Assembly (NCBI RefSeq): GCF_027580225.2
Contig: NC_073360.2
Span: forward strand, 8,982,501-9,046,500
DNA from: Misgurnus anguillicaudatus
Taxonomy: Eukaryota > Chordata > Actinopteri > Cypriniformes > Cobitidae
Length of the DNA stretch: 64,000 bases
Direction of reading: 5' to 3'
Part shown: positions 57,501-64,000 of the stretch, one piece after another
Numbering within the stretch: position 1 is the first letter of the stretch
Layout of the letters: each line of letters begins with the position of its first letter
The notes under the pieces: generated by a model
What the model was told of the DNA's origin: nothing
The model's database searches: none
The model's input: only the letters and a program-made list of their open reading frames with translations
Translations under genes and position numbers: made by a program

Positions 57501-60500
57501 TCAGGAATATGAATCGATTCCTGGAAACATACATTAGCATTATCAGCTGAATGTCAAACCACATGTTAACCAGAGTTAGATCATGTGAATTAGTAATGTG
57601 CATGAATAGAAGGCTTATAATCAGGCAATATCTACAACAAGCTAAGCTTATATTATGTGTATATTTTTAAGTTGAAAACATCATCGTAAAAAAATCTTTT
57701 AAAAATTCTAACAAAATAGCCTAAAGAAAAATGGCATTAAAACCCCACACGTAGCAAATGATGAGTTAAATTTCTGGTTTCATGTCGGTCATTAGTACGA
57801 ATTTAGTATTGTTTGATCTTACAGAAATTATTATAATGAAAAATACATAAAACTTTGTCATAATTAACGTCATAAAAAATCACCAAAAATATTAATTTTG
57901 ATTATCTCAAATGTTATATTATTGATAAAAACTCATCCCTTTAAATAATAAATAAGGTATCATGAAAACATCCCTTCACGTACCATGGAGAGGTTGGCAT
58001 TATTTCGGGCGGTGAACGTATCTCCGCTGGCACAGTCAATGCCAAACAGAGCACAGATGTCTCCTGCGTAAACCTCCTCAACATCCTGAAGATCAACGTC
58101 AACACATTTCTCATTTAGATTAGTACCAAACCACAGCATTGAAAGTCAACTAGCTGGTTCTCTTAACATGACTAATGTTGACTTATAAAATCTGCACCAA
58201 AGCAAACCTCTGCAAACAAGCTAACACTACAAACACACAGAGACAAAGGTCTCTCTCTTACCTCCAGCTGATCGGCATGAAGTCGCACCAGTCTCTGAAC
58301 TCTCACCCTCTTACCCGTCCGCGTGTTGTAGATATATTCAGTTTTCCTCAAACAGCCCTGATACACGCGCACGTACGTCAACTGACCGAATCGACCCGCC
58401 TGGACAGCACACAAATACGACACAGAGTCAAGATGAAGATCAAATATTACTGATGTAGTGAAACATGGATTCACTGTAACTCACCTCCAGTTTAAAAGCC
58501 AAACCAACAAAAGGATGTGTGTCGTCTCTGCTTGGATCCATCAACATTTTTGAGGTGTCATTTGAATCCCTGCAAGTGAGAAGAGATGAAACGGTATAAA
58601 AAATTTACATCAAGGTTGTAGTGACCAAAATCACCACAGTTAATAATATTATCATGGTTTTGGAACCAAGTTCTAGAAAAAAAGTAATGATGCAAACCAA
58701 ATTTGAAATTGACGGAGCTTTAAACTCATCAGATCACATCATTTAATAGAAAAAGAGAAGATAAAGAAAAAGTTTTTAGTGGCGTATCACAGATTTTGGG
58801 TGTTCTGTTGAATTTGTGTCATTGTGAACGCACTGTTTATTTGTCCTACTTTATATTGTCTGTGGGTTCTACACGTTGATGTTATTTGATCTGATAATAA
58901 AGAAGTTTACTCACTCTTCGTTGAGTATGGCGTAGTTTTTCACCTCAGTGGGATTAGGCAGATACTCCAACACAGCGTCCAAAAGAGGCTGAACTCCTTT
59001 ATTCTTCAGAGCGCTGCCCACCAGTACAGGAGTGAACGATCGCTGGACGGTTGCCCTGCGTACGGCGGCCTGAAAACATAAACATCATCTATTGAACAAC
59101 AAATACTCATAAACGCTCAGCTTCAGTATAAAGACCCTTCAGTATCAACTTCAGACCTTCAAATCATCCACACTGGGAACTCTCTCTTCCAGAAACATCT
59201 CTCCAAGCGTTTCATCTGCGTTAGCAACACACTCCACCAGTTCCTGTCTGCGGTCCAACGCCTCCGCTCGCATTTCGGCCGGGATCTCATCGAAACGAAT
59301 GCTCTCGCTTCAAAAGACAAAGACAACCAACACGCGTGACACAAGAGTGTGAGGAGGATTCTCTCACAACCACCACTTTACTGGACTATTATACATGCAA
59401 AAGTCATTTTATTCATTATCTTAACAACATCAGCGAGTGATCTGCACATTATCCTGCTATCATGTTCTTAGTGGAGAGAAGCACAATTTCTCTCCAGTCA
59501 GTAAAAATGAAATACACATGATTTACCCATAAGGGCCTTCAAAGAAGATGCTGCGTTCCTCGATCAGGTCTACGATCCCACGCAGGTTTCCCTCTAATCC
59601 GATGGGAATATTGACAAAGGCAGCGTTATGATTGAGTTTAGTCCTGCATTAATACACAGAAACAAAACTTATGTTAGCTCATGAGGTCTATGACAGACCC
59701 ATCACTTTCAAATCCAATCCTTAATCCAAACCCATTGCTTTAACTGCTACTGAATTAAATAATAATGTTACCCATCATCAGTATCAACAACCAGTCACAA
59801 TGATGACTTTATCAACATATAAACACATGACATATGAAGATGACCTCTGTGATTTTTGGTGATGTGTTATATTGTCATTGCTGTTAGATGTGTGTTTGTT
59901 ACACTGAACAAAGGTGGAGTGAAAGCATATGTGTTAACCTGACAAATACAGATAGTTTAGTAAATGAAAACAACTTGGTTTTAAAGTCATAATCACAGCT
60001 CTGATATGAGAACATGTTGGCTAAAAAATGATGGTTGACTTTGTTTAAAAACAGAGGTAAAGAAAAGAGCAATACAACTAAACTAAAAACAACCATAACA
60101 CCCAAGCCATGAATGAAACCCAAGTTCACAGCCTCGGCCATCCTGAGACTCTTTGTGTCGTCAATAACGGCTGGAAATGTTTAAATAAACATTTAAAACC
60201 TTGTGTCTATTTTCCAGAAATAAGGTCCTCATTGCTGTTTTAGTATTATAAATAATGTTTTGTAATAATGTTATTTCTGCAATATTGTGTATGTTGGGTT
60301 TCCCTTACAACAATAAACCATGGTGACACAACAGGCTAGGGTTCTCAAAACCACCCTGGGGGGCCGGAATATTAAAGCAAAAATCTGAATAAGTTCATTG
60401 TAAACCACAGATTCACAGGGTGAAATGTTTTTTTCAAATCTTATTTCATATACTAGCCAATTTTTATAAAACACTCAACAACAAAAATGTAGTGATATCA

Positions 60501-63500
60501 ATATCAATTATTTTATATCAAGTGTTTTAATAGAAACGCAGTAATACTGATGTAATGCAAGTGTGCCGCAGCAGCCCTGAAAAGTGAAGCCAAAACGTCT
60601 CGATCGCCCCCCCAGTGACTGGTCCCAGTATAGGTCATAAACCCCACCTCCCCCATGTCATTCAATGGGACTTGAATATTTAATTACACTTCAATTATCT
60701 TTTTTTCCGAAGCTGGTTTCTGTCATTTACTGTAGTTTTTATCACGCTGATGTAAATTCAAATGTTTTTTTTTTTAAATAAGTTTGTTTTAGTTATTTAA
60801 TGCTATAAAAACGGTGGTGTCACGTCATGATTGACAGCTGTGAAATTTGCATTCTGCAAGAGCGAGGGCGGGGCCTTGCTTTCGCGGCTTTACTTCCTGC
60901 TCACTACTGCGTAGACTCAAGACCCAAGATGTCAGCGCCGTATCGGGACACTGGCGGCTTCACTTTTCCCCAATGGAAGAGAGCGAACAGCATCGTCCAT
61001 CTTTTTTTACAGTCTATGATGTAATGACATCACACCTCAACCAATCAATCGATCGATCGATCGATCAATCAATCAATCACCTGTCTAATTTATAATTCTT
61101 ATTTATTCATCTTTTATTTATTTCTTTACATTAATTTTATCAAAGTTTTGTTCTTTAAAAGGATGTACATGTTATTTCATTCTTATTATATGATCAGTGA
61201 TACCAATTGATTATAACATGACAATAATATCTTGAACAATTCATCAGTAAATTTAAAGCAGTTATAGTGACAGACACTGACATCGGTTACACTGACAACA
61301 TTATTCAATAAAACTTCAGTATTTTGTTGAGAAGCAGTTTCCTCTATACAGTAGCATCAGCTAGTCAAAGTTCCACCTTAGTTAACTTCTAATTCAAGGA
61401 CATTTCAAGGACTTTCCAGGTCCAATACCATCAAATTCAAGGAATAATGTGGGGACACATTTCAAGTGAGAGCAAGGTTACATCATGTTACCTTTAAAGA
61501 TACATTGTTACGGTTCCCTTTCGAGGAAACTCGCGCTGCGTCACTGCGGTGACACTTTGGAGACGCCTCCAGTGGTAAGTGGGTCTGAATGTGTATATCA
61601 AATTCAACCAATGGTGAGGCTTAACGACAAAGACAGGGTGACGCGGGAGCCAGGAAGTATATCGCTATCTGAAATATTACCAAAGACTGCAGTGCCTCGT
61701 TCCCTTCTCATACGTAACCCAAACGTTTTCATGTGTCAAACACAACTATGCAAAAAAGCATTTTGGTATGAATCAACATTCGCATACAGAAGACATAAGC
61801 ATTTAAAGCGAACAGTTTAGCACATGTGCTTAAAAAACCTTCTTGCATAAAATAGATTCAAGCACTTTCAATGACCTGTATCTATGTATGTATAGTTTCA
61901 AAAACTTCCCAGGGCCTTGAATTTTTTCCCCAGATTCACAAACTTTCAAGGATTTCAAGGACCCGTGGGAACCCTGGCTACTGCAAAGTCTTATTCTCAG
62001 CCCTCTGGAAACGGAAGTTAACCAGAGAAGCTTTATGTCACCATTCTTTAACTTCTGCTGCCTAATAAAATCATTTACTGTATAATATAACAATTATAAA
62101 GATAATGATACTTTAAAACTGTGAATCTGATGATTTTTGACTGACCTCAGCTGTTGTAGAGCCCGGCTGGGATTTGCACCCGTGCGGTCCAGTTTATTGA
62201 TAAAGGTGAGGAAGGGCACACCGTAACGCTTCATCTGTCTGTTTACGGTCATGGTTTGACACTGCACGCCACCGACCGCACACAGAACCAGCACGGCCCC
62301 GTCCAGAACACGCAGAGCTCGCTCCACTTCAATGGTGAAGTCCACGTGACCTGATGAGAAGACAACGATCAGATCACATCTCTCACCATCATCATAATGA
62401 ATCAACCACTACCTAGTGCATATTTTTACTCACACTGCTTAGGTGAGACAGTATGTACAGAAGGTACCGCATGCTTTGTGTGTTAGGGTTAGGCCACTCA
62501 CAACTATGAGTAGTGTGATATTACTTTACCTGGTGTGTCGATGATGTTAATGTTGTGATGTTTCCACATGGTGTACGTGGCAGCAGACTGGATTGTGATT
62601 CCTCTCTGTCTCTCTAACTCCATCGAGTCCATGATGGCACCCACACCATCCTTGCCTTTAACCTGACAATGCATTCAAACATACACAGTGAACCGAACAC
62701 ATATCCTCTATCCAGAAAAATAATTACTATATGATTATTAGTCAAAAATAACAAAAGTTATTTGTTCAAACAGGCTGTCTAGGTCAGTGGTTTTCAATTC
62801 TGTTCCTGGTGATCCACTGCTCTGCACATTTTGTGTCTCTCTCTTATTAAACACACTTATCTCAGTTCAATGATCTGATGATGAGATGTGTTAGATAAGA
62901 GAGAGAGAGAGAGATACAAAATGTGCGTGCGTGCGTGTGTGTGTGTGTGTACCCTACATCCCACTTGGGTGACCACATATTTGTTAACCCTTACTAACCC
63001 ATCCACCCTGGCAGATGTGCTGCCACAAATAAACTGAAACACCCAAATATTCATATGAACTCACATATGATGCCTTAAGATGCTAATAAGACAGCTGAAT
63101 GAGACACCTTCAGTGGTGGTTTAACCTCATGCATCTCTGCTATCCTGCCTGTGTAGTAAAGCACCCTCTCAGTGAGTGTGGTCTTCCCAGAGTCTATGTG
63201 AGCCGAGATACCGATGTTCCGGATCCGCTCGTTTGGTGTGAACCCATTTGAGCATGACCGACAGCTGTTGATCAACACCTGAGACATCACAGAGAGACAT
63301 CAGTGAGAGAGAGACACACAAGATACATTACAGTAACATCAGAGAGACATCAGTGAGACAGACACAAGATAGAAGATGTACTGTAGTGAAATACATCATA
63401 GATACAATACAGAGACATTACAGCGACATCAGAGAGAAATCAGAATGACATCACAGAGACATTACAGTGGGACAGAGACACAAGATAGAAGATATATACT

Positions 63501-64000
63501 GACTGACTGTACTGAATGACATCACAGATACATTACAGATACATCAAAGTGACATTACAGTGACATCAGAAGAAATTACAGAGACTTCAGAAAAATATCA
63601 GAAGGCATAACAGTGACATCAGAGAGACATCAGAAGACATTACAGTGACATCAGAGAGACATCTGAAGATATTAGAGAGACATTAAAATACATACAGTGA
63701 CACCAGAAGACATTACAGTGACATCAGAGAGACATCTGAAGATATTAGAGAGACATTAAAATACATACAGTGACACCAGAAGACATACAGTGACATCAGA
63801 GAGACATTAGTGTGACATCAGAGAGACAAGACAATACAATACATCAGAGACACACCAGAAGACATCACAGTGACATCAAATAGAGAAACAGCAGCACGCG
63901 ATTATAAGTGAAATGTAACACTTGTACCCGTTTAAAAGCGCTGTTTGCTGGTTTGTGCAGATGTAGTTTTGATAAAGTTGATGCTGCTCTAACGAGACTC
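45469..64000 (-). CDS. gfm1: Elongation factor G, mitochondrial (gfm1), 18 exons visible, 5' end cut
   Basis: This GTPase drives ribosome translocation during mitochondrial protein synthesis. Exons: >64000-63928, 63278-63126, 62662-62530, 62350-62146, 59643-59527, 59307-59157, 59069-58915, 58569-58485, 58399-58262, 58085-57984, 57520-57464, 57379-57242, 55052-54970, 48810-48648, 48038-47894, 47601-47441, 47159-47106, 45600-45469. Phases join in one frame of 747 visible aa, ending at TGA; human GFM1 is 751 aa, so only a few N-terminal codons are missing. The first visible exon ([20 protein letters not shown]) is an arginine/lysine-containing, acid-free mitochondrial presequence. GTPase motifs by visible residue: G1 AHIDSGKT 50-57, G2 RGIT, G3 DTPGH 117-121, G4 NKLD 171-174, G5 GSALKNKG. 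Domain IV carries [20 protein letters not shown]; domain V carries [11 protein letters not shown]. It ends [11 protein letters not shown]. All introns are GT-AG. Latexin lies inside intron 13 on the other strand. Confidence 0.96.
45636..47046. mobile_element. DNA transposon filling gfm1 intron 17
   Basis: GGGCCTGATGTATAAA and its inverse TTTATACATGAGGTCC end the element, with CAG at 45633-45635 and 47047-47049 as a possible 3-bp target duplication. Subterminal GTGCGTACGCA palindromes occur four times (45650-45785 and 46970-47005). No intact transposase is present. It makes up about 1.41 kb of the roughly 1.5-kb intron. Confidence 0.65.
48072..48300. repeat. (TG)n-rich microsatellite
   Basis: Imperfect TG/TGTC/TGCG repeats lie in gfm1 intron 14; they resume at 48505-48568 after the foldback insertion. 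The open frames over it on both strands are repeat artefacts. Confidence 0.9.
48311..48504. mobile_element. Near-perfect hairpin MITE inside the TG microsatellite
   Basis: Two arms of about 83 bp (GAAAAAATTATTCATTCAAT ... AAGCTACATTTAAACAAAA) are exact reverse complements. They are separated by about 28 bp of GTTTTTTTATTTTATTTGAC-type loop. The arms sit between two TG repeat stretches. Confidence 0.85.
49374..54701 (+). CDS. lxn: Latexin (carboxypeptidase A inhibitor), 6 exons, nested in gfm1
   Basis: Exons 49374-49511, 49644-49706, 49866-50037, 52196-52332, 53035-53097 and 54576-54701 give 232 aa (human 222). Latexin is a cytosolic inhibitor of metallocarboxypeptidases, built of two cystatin-like halves joined by a helix. 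The N-half begins [20 protein letters not shown], matching the first helix of latexin, followed by [15 protein letters not shown]. The linker is [20 protein letters not shown]. The C-half includes [17 protein letters not shown] and [11 protein letters not shown]. There is no signal peptide, as expected for latexin and unlike RARRES1. The start ATG has an acceptable context (CTGAAATGG). Intron 3 appears to use a GC donor (CAG|GCATGT). The alternative GT donor four bases on, paired with the AG four bases on, keeps frame but changes D-S to G-I. It lies antisense within the intron between gfm1 exons 13 and 14. Confidence 0.93.
50213..50997. mobile_element. TTAA-flanked foldback element in lxn intron 3
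   Basis: Arms of about 290 bp are inverted copies (AGGAATGTTCCATTTTCTTA left, AAGAAAATTGAATATTCCT right; TTTTGCTAGATAAGAC/ GTCTTATCTAGCAAAACG). TTAA is at 50209-50212 and 50998-51001, as for piggyBac-type insertion. The roughly 200-bp centre is unique. Confidence 0.75.
51485..51690. repeat. 18-bp minisatellite
   Basis: About ten near-identical AAATATAATATGATAAAT units lie in lxn intron 3. Because the unit is divisible by three and lacks stops, frames on both strands stay open (MINKYN and FIYHII repeats); they are not genes. Confidence 0.92.
53275..54090. mobile_element. Possible MITE with TTTACATGCA ends
   Basis: TGTTTACATGCAC near 53279 and GCATGTAAACG near 54083 are inverse ends. Internal ACATGTA/TCTGATTG motifs are also mirrored. 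Lies in lxn intron 5. The limits are approximate. Confidence 0.4.
54747..54752 (+). terminator. Polyadenylation signal of lxn
   Basis: AATAAA lies 46 bp after the lxn stop codon. Confidence 0.7.
55701..57072. mobile_element. hAT-type MITE split by a Tc1 insertion
   Basis: AGGGCTGTCAAAAGATTAAA with TCGCA at 55701 is mirrored by TGATTAATCGCAATAATTTT with TTTGACAGCCCT ending at 57072. The Tc1 element 55792-57008 sits between the halves. Without it the MITE would be about 155 bp. Located in gfm1 intron 12. Confidence 0.8.
55792..57008 (-). mobile_element. Full-length Tc1-like transposon with dead transposase
   Basis: CACTCACCTAAAGGATTATT with GGGAACACC begins the element and GGTGTTCCTAATGATCCTTT with AGGTGAGTG ends it. 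TA dinucleotides lie at 55790-55791 and 57009-57010. The transposase frame runs from the ATG at 56860 to the stop at 55868-55870. It keeps the helix-turn-helix part and the Tc1 catalytic region ([40 protein letters not shown]). Four in-frame stops interrupt it, at 56806-56804, 56680-56678, 56440-56438 and 56404-56402, with no frameshift. The copy is structurally complete, and its ends could in principle still be recognised by a related enzyme. Confidence 0.92.
60780..61020. mobile_element. Cyprinid repeat ending CATCTTTTTTTACAGTCTATG
   Basis: The right end is the inverse of the left end of the 30250-31250 element, so both belong to one family. The left limit is unclear. Located in gfm1 intron 4. 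Confidence 0.5.
61041..61080. repeat. (GATC/AATC)n microsatellite
   Basis: CAATCAATCGATCGATCGAT followed by CGATCAATCAATCAATC: short 4-bp repeats. Confidence 0.85.
61380..61976. mobile_element. hAT-type repeat with nested insertion
   Basis: An AATTCAAGGACATTTCAAGG left part and a TCAAGGATTTCAAGGACCCG with TGGGAACCCTGG right end are typical of a fish hAT family. A second repeat (GGTTCCCTTTCGAGGAAACT) is inserted at about 61505. No coding remains. Confidence 0.5.
62783..62915. mobile_element. Partial hAT MITE
   Basis: TCAGTGGTTTTCAATTCTGT with CCTGGTGATCC starts like the 41005 family, but the right half breaks off into GA and TG repeats. Located in gfm1 intron 2. Confidence 0.5.
63290..63890. 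repeat. GACATCAGAGAGACAT-type satellite in gfm1 intron 1
   Basis: About 25 degenerate units of GACATYACAGTGACATCAGA or AGAGACAT fill the intron. One 70-bp stretch (GAAGATATTAGAGAGACATT...) is exactly duplicated near 63665 and 63737. The array almost completely occupies intron 1. Confidence 0.85.

Noticed and set aside
1..64000. CRISPR array, bacterial operon or prophage
   Set aside because: The spliced vertebrate genes and transposons leave no doubt about a eukaryotic source. The tandem repeats lack the repeat-unique spacer pattern of CRISPR.

Overview
This window is vertebrate, most likely cyprinid (carp/zebrafish-type) teleost, nuclear DNA. The genes are split into many short GT-AG exons. 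Three adjacent genes match the vertebrate mfsd1 - lxn - gfm1 neighbourhood. The rest is dense with the DNA transposons typical of cyprinid genomes: Tc1, hAT and TTAA-type elements, foldback MITEs, and 5S- or tRNA-derived SINEs. Protein identities come from recognising the translated exons; no database search was run.

Layout. Positions 1-26,276 hold no intact gene. They are a transposon graveyard: a Tc1 end at 1-733; a hAT element with a perfect 8-bp target duplication and an internal higher-order tandem repeat at 2495-4305; remnants of a restriction-like-endonuclease LINE and a DUF4371-type hAT transposase at 5.3-7.5 kb; a second Tc1 fossil; a 2.2-kb LTR-like unit at 10274-12463; a 30-bp-class minisatellite broken by insertions at 12.5-16.4 kb; a MADF exon of a Harbinger-type element; a 5S rRNA-derived copy near 18.8 kb; and a complete hAT at 24208-25987.

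Positions 26277-36854 (minus strand) carry a full 15-exon mfsd1, a lysosomal major-facilitator protein predicted at 459 aa. Its introns are full of MITEs. One intron lacks a GT donor at the position that keeps the family sequence. Positions 36.9-42.2 kb hold MITEs, a LINE-mobilised retrocopy with a 15-bp target duplication, a 2.8-kb foldback element whose arms carry a 21-bp-period repeat array, a LINE reverse-transcriptase fragment and a SINE.

At 42289-42426 (plus strand) lies a single good first exon coding for a signal peptide with a TATA box upstream. I could not follow its gene further, because a 2.5-kb 24-bp minisatellite with an 823-bp higher-order repeat comes next.

Positions 45469-64000 (minus strand) carry gfm1, mitochondrial elongation factor G1. 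Eighteen exons and 747 codons are visible; the start codon is just outside the window. Latexin (lxn, six exons, 232 aa, plus strand) sits inside the gfm1 intron between exons 13 and 14, as in mammals. The three genes are not functionally linked in any obvious way: one is a lysosomal transporter, one a carboxypeptidase inhibitor and one a mitochondrial translation GTPase. Their order is a conserved synteny block.
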